Shown piece by piece: positions 46,461-58,576 of a stretch of DNA of 64,000 nucleotides (the first letter of the stretch is position 1; every line of letters starts with the position of its first letter). The position numbers and the translations under genes are program-made. The notes below the pieces were generated by a model. The model was given only the letters and a program-made list of their open reading frames with translations, ran no database searches and was not told where the DNA came from. This DNA is from Sporodiniella umbellata (lineage: Eukaryota; Mucoromycota; Mucoromycetes; Mucorales; Rhizopodaceae): NCBI GenBank assembly GCA_025677835.1, contig JAIXMR010000097.1, positions 1 to 64,000 on the forward strand. The letters are read 5' to 3'.

Positions 46461-48134
46461 TTATGCACTTTTCCATTTTATTTTAAGTTGAAGACTGACA
46501 GGCAAAGCAGCGTCTGTCACTGTTATGTATTCATTTTCGCTCACGAACTCGGCAAGATTCTTTTCCAAGTTGGGAATTGTCGCCTTTTGAAGCACCTTGG
46601 GCGCTTGCATGTAGATTGACTTGGTTGCTGTACGCAGACTAGGCTTTTTCAGCTGGCTATCATAAGAATGAGTATATCTTTTTTCCTCTTTTTTTTTTTT
46701 TTTTTAGCTTATTACGTGTCAGCTCTTTCAGCCAAATAATCGATTAGCTCTTCGACTGTAATACTTTGATCTAATTCGGCTGTTTTCGACTCATTGCCGC
46801 AGACTGGACACTCTGCTTTCTTTTGGTGTTCAAAGGTATAGGTATATATGCCGCCGTCACCAGTGTACATCATGTAATTATTGAGATGAGGAGCGACAAA
46901 GGTAGCGAGTTTGTATGCTTCATTACAGCAAGATGCTAATAGGTAATGAGAATATGTTGAACCTATATGTAAAAGCTGCTTAGATCTTACCGGCAATTAT
47001 TGCATTTGTAGAGGCAATAGCAGGGATGATGTTTTTGACGACACCTTGGGTTAAGGAATAGGTAACACCAGTAATGTTGAATTTTTTAGCCCTTTCTAAA
47101 GCCTGTTGGTATAGCCAGCTAATATCATCGGGACTGTCTGTATCGTATTTTTTGGTACCCCAAACACGGGGCCACTCTAGCACCGACGCCCACTCAACAC
47201 AATGTTCAGGTAAGCGAGGTGTATTGGCAATTGTACAAATAGGAAAAGTAGTCGGCTTATTAAGCATGTCTAAAGAGCACTCATAGCAAGAGGTGATGGT
47301 TGGCAGGATGATGCGCGCTTGGCCCTTAAATCCCTCTGTTCCGCCATCAATAAGAGGTCTCCAAGTATTTATCATATCATCCTCATCTACCATCTCCAGT
47401 ACTTTGGCATTGATCCATCTTCGTGCATCTACAGAGTCCAAGCCGCAGATGATGAGCTGAAACTGCTTATAATAGTCGTCATCCTTATCTTGGATTTTTT
47501 CAAAATGGCTGCGATACTTGTAAGCAAGCATAAACAAATTCAAAATTTAGTGAAGCTTACGGTACTACTTTTACGCCTGGCACTCGACTCATGACAAAGT
47601 TAGCAGCAGCAATAGCTTTTGGCTTGCCGATATCTTTCTTTCTAAACAAAAACTGGCGGTTGAGGTTACTCAAATCGATAGTGTCCATATCAATGATATC
47701 AATCTGCTTAAAGCCGGTCAAAGCTAGATTTTTCACTATTTCGCAACCTAATCCTCCTGCACCAATGACCAGTATTCTACAGTTTTCTAGTAGAGTTTTA
47801 ATCTATTAAAGTTCATGAGAAATGACGTGTCAAAAGCAATGATGAAACCAAACCTCTGAAGAATCAAGTGACTTTATAAATCCTTCTTGGGTCTCATGCT
47901 CTTCGTCTTGAAGCTCACTTGCTTCAGATTGGTTGATGTCAGAAGGCACTGCGGTCATTTCTAGTTTGTTTTGATTAGAAAGCAGGCAAAAAAGAAAAGA
48001 AAAAGAAAAAAAAGAAGGAAAAACAAAAAACAAAAACAAAAGAAATATACACCTTCGTCACTAGGGTAGGAGGTTGTTCTTTGTCTTTTTGATTCAGGTA
48101 ATGTCACAGACTCCTGTCTCTTATTTTCTTCCAT
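46461..48134 (-). CDS. UBA3: NEDD8-activating enzyme E1 catalytic subunit
   Basis: About 430 residues. Exon 1 (48134-48053, [18 protein letters not shown]) joins exon 2 at 47960. The adenylation domain shows [20 protein letters not shown] and [21 protein letters not shown]. Later come [33 protein letters not shown] and the catalytic cysteine segment [16 protein letters not shown]. Zinc-type pairs SCYEC and CPVCG are kept. The C-terminal ubiquitin-fold, which binds the E2, follows an intron ending at about 46657 and closes with [10 protein letters not shown]. It pairs with an APPBP1/ULA1 partner to activate NEDD8 for cullin modification. Its stop lies 88 bp from the start of the NOL11-like gene, and its start 50 bp from the stop of the EF-hand gene, a tight head-to-tail row. 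Confidence 0.95.
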
Positions 48135-48184
48135 ATATTGAATAAGAGAAGAGAAAAAAAAAAGTTGAAAAAAAAAGAGTAATT

Positions 48185-48779
48185 TTATTTTTCTTGCTCT
48201 GTACGAGAAGAAACTAGTTCTAAGTTGTTGTCATATCCATCTATAATATAAACAAAACAGGTTATTATTGTATTTTAGTACATCCCATAGCCGTAGTATT
48301 ATGCATTTACGCTTTTTAAAATCTTTCAATGTCTCTTCTGGCTCTGACAACGTTTGCATGTAGTACATTTGGTAGAAACCTGAGTACAAGAGTCTGTTTT
48401 CTTCATCAACTTCAAAAGATTCGACAATTTCTTCAATTACAGAATCTTCAAACTAAAGAATTTAAATTATTATTCGTGCACAAAACATCTATTTAAACTT
48501 ACAGCGCGACCATTAGTAGCTGTAGCAAAATCCTGAATTTCTTTCAGATTCCACTTTCCGTCTTTATCCTACAATCATAGAGTCGTGAGTTACTGTGCAG
48601 TTTGTATAAGCGTACCAAATCAAAGTTATCGAAAATCGCTCTAAGGATCTGTCTTGTGTCAGTAAGAGCATATAATTTCTAAATCAATTGTACATTACTT
48701 TTTCGGTCTTGGGCTTTAATTCATCCGTTTCCTCATCAATAAGTAAGGTATAAGCATAATCTTTTTCTCCTTCTGACAT
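48185..48779 (-). CDS. EF-hand protein, unnamed
   Basis: Five exons (48779-48699, 48678-48616, 48568-48503, 48452-48311, 48240-48185) sum exactly to 135 codons plus stop. The protein starts MSEGEKDYAYTLLIDEE. It has one canonical EF-hand (AIFDNFDLDKDGKWNLKEI; loop Asp-Asp-Asp-Gly-Glu) split by an intron, and a degenerate second one (FEVDEENRLLYSGFYQMYY). It ends in a conserved-looking KDFKKHGYDNNLEL. One strong and one weak site suggest a calcium sensor or a structural pair. No family name was recognised. The first intron is only 20 nt (48679-48698) yet is needed to keep the frame and has GT and AG ends. Confidence 0.75.
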
Positions 48780-49476
48780 TTTGATAGCAGTAATAAGACC
48801 ACTGAAACTTAAATTGTTACAACATGTTTTTATATCTCAGAAAATCTTGTCAACTACGAAAGCCAAAAACCAAGTCCTTGCCCAAATCCGCTTGTCGTGG
48901 ACTTTTACAATAAAAACAGTGCAAATAAATACCTGTAAACTTCTTATTAGACATTCGATAAAAACCAATACAAATTGTGAGATAGCTTTTAATAAAGCTA
49001 GAATGATCAAAGCAAACCTACGCTGTATTTACTCTGAAACCAAAAAAAGAGTAATAATAAACAAACGAAAAGAAACATAATCGCTCAGATAAAAGAAAGG
49101 TAGTAATCAAACAACTTAGGTCAGCCATACTCAACCTCGTAGTCTTAATGAAGAAATCCTTAGAGATGACCATGAAAGTATATGTTCTGCTAATTAAAGA
49201 GGGAGTAGGCAACCAGCTTTCTATAGTAACGTAAGCACAGTATTAGATTGTGTCTAAAGGTTATCTTAGGCCGTATGTAGCTACTCTAGACAAAACTTTT
49301 TATTAATAATAACAAAAAAAAAAAAAAATACCGAATAAGAGGAGTGTTTAATTATTATAAGGCTAACCGGGCTACAAAATTGTAGGTAGGTGACTGTTCA
49401 CTGCGACACGCAAGCAAATTTAGGTAGACGCATATGAATATGCCCTTTTCTTTTTTTTTAAACAAGAATTTTAAAG
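48780..49476. promoter_or_regulatory. Divergent promoter region
   Basis: About 700 bp between the EF-hand gene (leftward) and UMP1 (rightward), so it should drive both. No proteasome-type PACE element (GGTGGCAAA) was seen on either strand. Confidence 0.5.
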
Positions 49477-50133
49477 ATGGTAACGTTATTGAAAAAAAAA
49501 AAAAAACTTTGAGAAGAGCACAACATTCATTTCCAAATAGGCCTTACGTATTGTTCCTGATGCATACCCTGAAACAGTGAAGAGTACTTTAAACACAACC
49601 CATACTGAATATGGTGGACATGACGCTTTTCGTTATGGTACACGCTCTATCAAAACTGAGGTTTTGCCCAACCATCCCTTAGAAAGCAGGTTAAGCCAAG
49701 TAAGAAATAAAAAAGAGGGCGACAAATATATAGTACTAGAAAAATACCTTTCATACATACTTATTTCTTAACAGTGGGAGGAAACACAATGGGAATTAAA
49801 GTTGAATTTAGCACGCCAGGCATACGGAATGCATGCTCCAGTCAAACTCATGATGGAAAGAAGTATTGTCGAAAAGGTATTACACCTTCAAGTAGAAGAT
49901 AGTACAATATTGAAAATTTTATTTTAGCGCCAACGTACACCTGCCATGCCCTCTTCAAATTTGCACTTGGACATTTTGATGGGTAAAGACGAGACAATTG
50001 ACTATGAAGATTTCCTCAATGGTAAAAGAAAAAAGACAGAAGTCAGTTTACTAAATATACTTTTATAGACCCAAGTTTATCGACCGACTCTGTGGATTTG
50101 CACGTTAGCATGGAACGTAAGCTCAAGTTGTAA
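49477..50133 (+). CDS. UMP1: Proteasome maturation factor UMP1/POMP
   Basis: Five coding exons (49477-49479, 49541-49699, 49775-49876, 49928-50021, 50069-50133) give 140 residues, the usual size. Exon 1 codes only for the initiator Met (ATG|GTAACG ... AAATAG|GCC), so the protein starts MALRIVPDAYPE. Family motifs are YGMHAPVKLMMERSIVEK and MPSSNLHLDILMGKDETIDY, then EDFLNDPSL. Ump1 is a chaperone trapped inside half-proteasomes; it is needed for joining and beta-subunit maturation and is then degraded. The first intron contains an A15 run. The stop is 12 bp from the stop of the convergent carboxylase gene, and both genes have AATAAA-like signals in that overlap. Confidence 0.95.
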
Positions 50134-50145
50134 ACAAATAAACTT

Positions 50146-52616
50146 TTATTTTTCATCAACAGTACACAAAAGCGCTTTTGCGTTCACCAGCTGATTCTCT
50201 TCTACTTTCATATTGACAATACCACTCTTTCGACTGAAAATCTTGATTTCGGTTTTCATGGATTCGATTGATAAAAGAGGCGTATTTTTTTCAACTTTGG
50301 TGCCAGTGGGTGTCAACACCTTAAGAACGCGACATGGCATGGAAGTTGTATAAGACGACGCTAAATCGTAACGTTCAATACACGTATTTCCATATATATG
50401 CAAATGTACCTGAGTCATCTTCTGCAGCAGCGGATTTACTTTTAAGGCGATCTAGTTTGACAAATTCGTTTTGTTGGCCACCAATAAAATCGTGAACATA
50501 AACCGATTTATCGTTTATATCACGAATATCTTCTGCAACGTAAAAGCAGAACTGAACGCCGTTCATTTCGTATCGCAAAAGGCCTTGAGAGCCCTGTATT
50601 CCACTTGAAGTTACCTTTTGTTGACTGACCTTAGGCTCATACAAGGCGACCGCTAAGCTCAACTCTTGATCCAACTCTTCTTTTCCGTCTACCACTTGAG
50701 CCTTGAATTCATGGCGGCCTTGAACGTTTCCGACATAATCGTACTGAACTTGTACGAGTTGACTCTGTCTTTGTAAATTGAAGCTGACACGCTTGTGACG
50801 CCACCTGACGTTTCTCCAACCCGAGGGAACGTTTTTCAAATGAATTTGTTTGATGTATCGAGTAAACCAGTCAAGCAGAAAGGCTGCTATAGTACTGGGC
50901 AAAACCTGATTTATGGAGAAAGCGGGGAACAGCTTTTCTTGCTGAATAAAGTTTGTATCAAAAGTGCCGGATTGGAAGCAAAGGTTAGTCATGATACTCA
51001 ACAAGAAGGCTTGATTTGTAGTAACGCCAGCGATTACAGTACGCTTAAGTACAGCAATCATACGTCGTACAGCTTCTGCACGCGTAGGAGCATGTACAAT
51101 AATCTTTGCAATCATCGAGTCATAGTAAATTGAAATTTCTGAGCCGTCTTGAACACCAGTATCAAACCTTACTCCTTCTAGGTCAGTAGGAGGGCTCCAT
51201 TTTAGAATAGTGCCAGTTCGCGGACTAAAGTTGTCCTCTGGATCTTCAGCGCATAAACGTACTTCGATAGCATGTCCAAAGAAACGAATGTTGTTCAAAG
51301 AGCCCAAGGCACTTAGGTCAGCGCCTTGGGCTACTAAAAGCTGCAGCTCTACAAGATCCATGCCAGAGATGGCTTCGGTAATAGGATGCTCGACTTGCAA
51401 ACGAGTATTGAGTTCGAGAAAATAAAAACGCTTCGTCTTTTCGTCCAAGATGAACTCTGCTGTGCCTGCACCTACGTAGCCTAGTTTGCGCCCAAGCTCC
51501 ACAGCCGCTTGTGTCATTGCTTGTCGGAGAGGTCCGTCGACAGCTGGGGAAGGAGTTTCCTGATTTCTAAATTAGGAACAAATGTAATGACACATTGATA
51601 CCTACTTCGACCACTTTCTGATGTCTTCTCTGAATAGAGCAATCACGTTCGTTAATATGATACACATTCCCATGCTTGTCCCCAAATATTTGGATCTATG
51701 TATGTGTCACTTAGTAATCCTATAAAGTCCCATATTGGCATCTTACTTCCACATGACGAACGCTGGTAAAATACTTTTCAATAAGCAATTTATCTGATCC
51801 AAATGCTCGAAGGGATTCTCCTTTGGCTGCTTCAATTTCTTCTTTGAGTCTGTTTTTTTTTTTTTTTTTTTTTTTTTAGAGAACAAGCCAACATTAGTTT
51901 CTTGGGCGCGTATGTATTTTTTTTTTTTTTTAGAAAAAAATCCAATAACAAAAAAAAAAAAAAACTTACTGAGACGACTCGTATACGGCTCTCATGCCTT
52001 TGCCACCCCCACCAGCAGCTGCCTTGAGCAAAACCGGAAATTCTGTTTTCACTTATTAGTACTCTATGGCATTTTTGACTTGCTTTTGATTTACCGATTT
52101 GCTTGGCTTCTCTCTCCAGTCTTTCTACCGATTGATCTTCGCCATGGTATCCTGGAATCAACGGAAGTGTTTTAATGTTTTTAGTAATAAACAATTTGGC
52201 TTGCATTTTGTCTCCAATCGTTCGGATCGAATCAGGGTTAGGACCAATAAAGTTGATTTTAGCCTGCATCACTCGATCAGCAAAATCCGGATTTTCTGAC
52301 AAAAATCCGTAACCTGGATGAATAGCGTCAGCTCCGGATCTTTGGGCTATTTGAATTATTTTTTCAGCGTTCAAGTACGATTCTGAGGCCACTGAGGGGC
52401 CAATATGGTACGCTTCATCTGCCATTTTTACAAAGACTGAATCTTTGTCACTTTTTTTTTTTAGTTCAGTTAGTACAGAGGCAAGACATTGCTTTATGCT
52501 TACCTATCAGAATAGACAGCTACGGTTGAAATGTTCAAGCGTTGGCAAGTTTTTATTATTCTACACGCTATTTCGCCTCGATTGGCAATAAGAACTTTAT
52601 GGATTGGAGTATTCAT
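50146..52616 (-). CDS. Methylcrotonyl-CoA carboxylase alpha (biotin) subunit
   Basis: About 700 residues. Exon 1 is 52616-52505 ([20 protein letters not shown]). The biotin carboxylase domain shows [26 protein letters not shown], the ATP-grasp loop [29 protein letters not shown] and [16 protein letters not shown]. The PGYHG signature and the tail [20 protein letters not shown] fit MCC rather than propionyl or pyruvate carboxylase. The biotinyl site reads [10 protein letters not shown]: Lys is kept but the usual MKM is MKT. It carboxylates 3-methylcrotonyl-CoA in leucine breakdown, with a beta subunit not in this window. No mitochondrial leader is visible at the chosen start, and an upstream exon could be missed. 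Two introns end in long A-tracts before the acceptor (52451-52503 and 51850-51969). Confidence 0.9.
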
Positions 52617-52742
52617 GCAGGTTAAATTTTTTTTTAGTAAAAAGAAAAAAACCAAAAAAAAAAAAAAAAAAGGGATTTTTGTGCTTTTATTTGCGCTGTG
52701 AATTACACACACTTTCCGTTTTCGATTTTTGGCTACACAAAA

Positions 52743-54037
52743 TTAAGCATACTAAACAGGAAGATTTAGAAAACAATTTTACGGATAGTTCTCATTACCT
52801 TTTTGACTGTAGTTCCCTCTGGAGGCTTAGTATCCACTTTTTTTTTTCCTACATCTGCCCAGTTCGTAGAGAGACAGGTACCGTTACTCTCAACAAAACT
52901 CTTCATCATTGCTCTTTTGGTATCTGGATCTGCATCACGGTAAATTTGTTGAAATAGGGCGTTTACAGCTGCGTCCCCAGAAGGTTTTTCTTCCTCGTCA
53001 GCCTCCACTATTTTGTTCCAATCCTTTGTCTGTCTTCTGCCTTCCGTTGTAGCTGCAGCTACAACTATAGAATTATAAGTAACAGCTCTGTAACTCAACG
53101 TTGACACTCACTTCCTAAATCGTTGTCGCTCTCTAATGCGCCCCACATAATACCACAGATTTCTTTTTTCAGCTTGATTTCAATCTTTGTAGAAAGAACC
53201 TTATAACTAGATTCTTTAGGTATAATTTTATGAGCAAGAGGATCGAGTTCAATAGAATATGTAGATCCAGTGGGCAGCTTTACACCAAACGAGAGCTAGA
53301 GTCGTGAGACATTTGAAAAAGAATGTGAGTAGCCGTACCTTTTTTTGCTATGTTTTGAACTTACAGAGCCTTCAAAAAAATCGACTGTCACATCCTCTTG
53401 TTTTATTTTCTTAACAAAGACCTCAATGGTAACAAAGTTTTCATTTTGAAACCATTCATGTCGGGCAGTTGCATTTGGTACAGAGTTCGTCGTTGGTTGT
53501 GGAGCAGGCTCTAACTCTTTCACTTTTTCTGTATTTTTTCTTAACCAAGTCACCAAAGTTTTTTCGTTCGGATTAAGTTTCTGAGATTCCTCGAGATGTT
53601 GTTGAGCTTTTTGGTATTGTGTTTGTCGATGCAAAATAATTCTATCGTACGGTTTTGAGTTGTAAGAAAACGCTGGTCAGATTTACCATGTGCCCTTACC
53701 CTGTCTGTAAATGAGCTCTTGCTAATAGATTTTGCGAGTCTTGACCAAGTAATCTCAAAGCAGACTCTGAGTCTTTAAGGGCAAGCTCAAGTTTATCGAT
53801 TTTTTGGTACACTGAACAACTGTAAAAAGACAAAAACAATGGAATAGTTTTGGGTAAGTAGTCGTGTACACTTTGTTTTTATATCTACCGTTTCAACAAA
53901 TACTCGGGATTATCAGGTTCTCTAATCACAAGTTGAGAGAACATATCCAAAGCTTCATCATAGTCATCGTCAAAAAAGGCATCGTTTGCTTTAGTCAAGA
54001 TTTCTGCTGATTTTTTCGCTTCGTCGGGCGTAGTCAT
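52743..54037 (-). CDS. SGT1: SGT1 co-chaperone
   Basis: The three classic parts are visible. A TPR region starts [20 protein letters not shown], with [25 protein letters not shown] and HLQTG. A CS domain begins [19 protein letters not shown] and ends [10 protein letters not shown]. The SGS domain has [20 protein letters not shown], then [20 protein letters not shown] and [10 protein letters not shown] last short intron (GTAATG ... TTTAG, 52752-52798) joins a two-codon exon (Tyr-Ala-stop). SGT1 bridges HSP90 and SKP1/SCF and is needed for kinetochore and ubiquitin-ligase assembly. It lies 126 bp upstream of the MCC gene start in the same orientation and near UBA3 and UMP1. Confidence 0.94.
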
Positions 54038-54463
54038 ATTTATAGAAGAAGAAAAAAAAGAAAAAGAAATTCTGTGAGTTTTAAAGTTGTTGGGCGCGTT
54101 TAATTCTTCCACCTTACTCCTTCAAACTTCGCCTTCGTATGAAAACCAAGTTCGTGTACATACTCAATAAATCAAAACTGTAGCTCGAGTCAGGGTGTAC
54201 ACAGGTTCCCGTCAGTACAAAAGCTTAGAAAATCGAAACAGTTGTTAACTCGATTTGTATGGGCTATAACTTTTTTTTTATAAACATAAACAATATACTG
54301 TTGAAGCCCTCAGTCTTTATAACTATAGACAGTAAAAAAAAAAAGGAGTATTGATAGGACGTACACTACTTGGGTGTTTTTAAATAGTTTCATATATGTA
54401 TGTATATAGTACAGTTAAAAAAAAAAACATGGCTTGATAGAAAGAGGCTAGACGCTCATTGTT
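54038..54463. other. Intergenic spacer
   Basis: Promoter of SGT1 and 3' side of the anoctamin gene. No gene seen. Confidence 0.5.
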
Positions 54464-57031
54464 TTATTTGGATTTAAAAGAGTCCTGTACATGCTGAACA
54501 GCTGTTTGAAGCTCGTTGTCAGGGTATCCTAACCGCTTAGACCAAATCTTTCCGGAAAGGCCCCTTGAGATATCATCGTTGTCTGGTGCTTGTTCTTTTA
54601 TGGATATAAATGTGTTATAGTCGCCTACCATACGCTCCAGCCAAACTTTTTTGAGTCTGTATTCTTCTCTTTTGACTCTCCATTCAGACCAATGAGGAAG
54701 GACTACATCAAAACCGTACCGAACTCCAGTACGAAGAGCAATATAAAAATGCTCAGATATAAGGATAGCCAACAGTGTGAAAATAGGAGTATAGGCAGAA
54801 TGAATATTCGTAGAAGGATGGAAAAGGTAAGCAAAAGAGCTCATAGTTATAGACGAGAGCCATACTAATGTCTCGAGGTTCCCTAACCAAGGACCAATAC
54901 TTTCTGCTCGTGCAGGCACAGGGCGTCTTTTGAATAGATTTTTTAAGTAAAACTTAATGACTCAAAAGTACAAACAAAGCTGCTCCTTACCTAGTATATT
55001 TGCAAACTTTAACAGCGTCTCCACGGAGTTCTACCCAATTATTTATCATGCAGAAGAAAGAGGTTAGAGGCCACACAGTAGAAAACATGCTCACATAACC
55101 AAACTATGAAACAAAACAAAGAAAAGGAACTTAATAAGAAGTTCGAATTCACATGTGTAGATGAGCTTACTTGAATAACCATTTCTGCATAATCCATAAA
55201 TATGTTGTACTCATCCAAACTTACTTCGTTGTACACTTTTTGCATAAATTTTAATTCATCTTCGCTGTTTGCTTCTCTTTCCGCCATTTCTTTGGAATTA
55301 GGTGTCTTTTCTTTGTGCAGAACTTTTTCTGTCACTCTTTGAGCTTTAGGTTTTATTTTGTTAAGCACAAAAGGTACTACCATTTCAGTAATAAAGCCTA
55401 TGACTTGACCAGTGACTATAAAGTAAACAAGCTGTGAACGTAATCTTTGGAAATCGACAGTTTTGTGCTCATGGCTAACGTTGAATTGAACAAGATAAGG
55501 CAATACATGGTCGCCAAAGGGTATATATAGCCATGCAGTTATAAACTTTCAAGAAATCAAATGAGTGTACTCTTCAAAAATTGCTCCTTACCAAAGACAT
55601 ATAGCCAACCAAAAAGTTTGCAATGAAAATCTTTTGTGTATAATGATAGTCATAAGAAGCGTTAGTTTTGTGCATTTCCCAGTCATTCAGCGTCTTCATC
55701 CACTTGCTGTAGAAGCTTATCATCTTGGGGATAAAAAGAACATATCCTACGGTAGGCGCATAATGCTAAATGACGTATAAGAAAAATTCGAATTGTACAT
55801 GAGTCTATAGGGCTTACTAAGTATTGACTAAAAGGGCCGTTGTAGTATTCGTGCAAAAATAACTGAAGCATAAAAACAAAGGCGACAATCAAGCTCAAAA
55901 AGACTGCACCGACAGCTATTCCAGGCAGGGCAACCAAACGTCGACCGAGTAATCGATAGACAGACACTTCAGGTGTATCTTCTCCCGTGACGCGATCTTT
56001 AGTCCATGTGTCGCCCTTAAACTCTGCCCTTCTTTTTTGGTTTTTGGAGTAGTTTCTTACACCCCACTGAATTGCCAGGTCCTTTTCTTTGCGTTTCCAA
56101 TCTTCCAAAAATACAAGGGCCCATAGAAGCATTGCAATTGAGTACCATAGAGCAAGCGTGTTTGAATGGGTAAAGTGAACAAATATACCCAAAACAGAAG
56201 GTACACTAAGCCATAAAAAGTAATTTTGAAGGAAAGCGAAATAATAGGCGATCTTTTCTCCAAAATGGTTTCGGATGGACAGCAGGTCGTTTTCTGTAAT
56301 AAGCCATTTTGTAGACCAAGACGTAATCCATTTCTGTTGGGTTTAGATAAATGTCAATATATGTATATCCATATTTTTTTTTTTTTAAAAAAAAAAAGTA
56401 CACAATCTTACATGGTTGAACTCATCATTATGTAACGGCAAAATAGCCTCGATATACTCATCTGTTTCTGTTGATATACCTGCACCACCTTCTTCTTTTG
56501 GATGGGTAATGATCTCATAGACTAATCTTAGGCGCTCTGATTCCGTCAATTCCTGAAATGTTTGAATATCCGATACATCATCAATGTCATCTACGCGTAC
56601 TCCCAACAGGAAATCGCGTACTCTAGTATGCATCAGCGATAGCTCTTTCATGTCTTTAAGTCTCACCTTTCTTGACGATAGGCCTTTTTGAGAGATTGAA
56701 GCGGGCAGCTTATCAACAACAGCAAAGATGTAGGTTCTTTTCCAGGTCTTATTTGATAGCGAAGTCCAACAGAAGCCAACCGCATAGTAATACTATTGAT
56801 AGACTCTGTTACCTTCTGCTCCAGTTCTTTTTTCGACAAAACGTCCTTCTTTTTTCCTTTCGATTTGAGATTAACTGGGTATTTGAAGTGTATTACATAG
56901 TCGACACCAGCATTTTTATCTAAAACCATCTTACTAGAGTTTGGCTTCAACACCTGCTCTTGTGCTAGAGGAAACAGGTGAGAAAACTCTTTAGGGCCGT
57001 GATTTGATAACAGAGCAGCTTTTTCTGTCAT
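54464..57031 (-). CDS. Anoctamin/TMEM16 family protein (Ist2-like)
   Basis: About 750 residues in seven or so exons. A cytosolic N-terminal domain (MTEKAALLSNHGPKEFSHLF) leads to about ten membrane helices. Family marks are IRNHFGEKIAYYFAFLQNY, FKGDTWTKDRVTGE, the loop NDWEMHKTNASYDYHYTQ and FLVGYMSLFITAWLYIPFGDH. The calcium-site helices have DYAEMVIQFGYVS (Asp, Glu) and INNWVELRGDAVKVCKYTR (Glu, Asp), then RPVPARAESIGPWLG. Acidic residues that bind calcium in fungal scramblases appear kept, so lipid scrambling is plausible; in yeast Ist2 the family tethers ER to plasma membrane. The C-terminal tail is short and lacks the long basic Ist2 tether. A T13A11 tract sits in an intron near 56380. 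Confidence 0.92.
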
Positions 57032-58570
57032 GAAAAAAAAAAAAGCAAAGAAAATAAAAAATAGCTGAACAAAAAAGAAAAAAGAAGTAAAGACAATAAA
57101 AAATAACTAAATTGGTACGGTTGATTTTTATTTGGTAGAACTCCAAAATAGATTTGGCGCACTTAATTATTTTTTGGCACACCTTTCTAGTACATATTTT
57201 TTTATTTCTAGCACGATTTGACAATAGAATTTGGGACGAATTGATTTTATTTGGTTCTACATCTTTTACACATTAACATGGCCTTCATCAACTTTATTGA
57301 GTTAAGCATTGACGATGACTAAACATGACAGCATTCTTTCTATACCACACTAAATGTTTGTTAATACACTACATTGAGAGACTTCTTTGAATTATGCCTT
57401 GTATAAAATCTGAAACTCATAAGGCATCTCTCAGTAATATATAAACTATAGGATTCGATGGTTTGTCCAGTCATTTCAAAACCCTCGGTTTCTTGTCGCC
57501 TTTTAAGTGTAGGGTATAATTAAATCATTTATCTGTTTTTAACTACGCCACGTTGTTTAAAACGTCTAATATTTTTTAAATTTGAAGAATTGTTATGTTT
57601 ATAAAGATTTAAGAGCAAGTTCTACTTTGTATAAATTACGCCGTTTCTCATCATGCAGCCAAAGTGGAGCTCCTAAGTGCAGCACTGCCAGCGACAAAGG
57701 TATGTTATTTAGTCAACTCTTACTATTTTAAACTTTCAATTGACCTTATCGTTTGTAAATATAGGCTTCTCAATGCTTGTAAAAAGGCCGCTCGATGAAA
57801 GCAGAACAAATGACGTTTCCCAAGAGTCTACTTGTTAATGTCGCTTTTTATCAATGAAAAAATGTTTCTAAATTGTACTATTAAAATAAAATTCATACTG
57901 ATTTTCCTACGGTGTGAATAATTTTACCAGCAAAATCTTTGTATCTACAAGCAGCCATTCATCCACTCCGTTCTTTGAACGAGACTTAAAAGAATGATAA
58001 TGGTATTATTGATAAATTAGGTCAAGTCACAGGGAGTACCCAAGGTAACATAAAATATAGACAAATTATATTTAACGTCTAATTCAACTTATTACAGATA
58101 TGTTGGTATATTTAAAATCTGTAAAGCACAATGTTTGTTTGGTTTCTATTGACTTTGCTGGATTAACAACCAGAGCCCATGATAGTGTACAGCTTATTGA
58201 AACTAGTCCTGCAATCAAAAAAATAGTCATAGAAACGTTTACCGCTGCTAATGAGCTCTTCTTGTTTGATGCTGAAAGCTTGACAATGGATACTGAACTT
58301 TTGGAAAAGTTTAATTGTAGAAAGAAAATTGTACAAAGATCAAAGCAATTAAAACTATATGTGTATCTCTTTTCGTTATATTACTTTTAAACATACCGAG
58401 TAATTCTAAAAAACAAAGTACTACTTGAAAGTTTTTAGTTTTAATTACGGTCTGGAGTTATAGAAGTTATGGGATATTTATAAAATAAATGAGAGTATTC
58501 ACAAATTCTTTCTAACGAAACCAAGATGGGCTGTTTGGGCTAGTATTATGGCAGATTTTAACAGCCTTTA
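57032..58570. other. Intergenic region with unassigned coding-like traces
   Basis: The first part is the anoctamin promoter. At 57640-57800 a short frame (AAKVELLSAALPATK) is followed by a GT...AG intron-like stretch and a quick stop. At 58100-58390 a 96-residue frame (LVSIDFAGLTTRAHDSVQLI) looks protein-like but matches no family known to me. Neither can be called a gene. Confidence 0.35.
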
Positions 58571-58576
58571 AATCTT

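Noticed and set aside
50795..51133. 112-residue plus-strand frame
   Set aside because: Antisense shadow of the carboxylase exon, whose motifs are clear on the minus strand.
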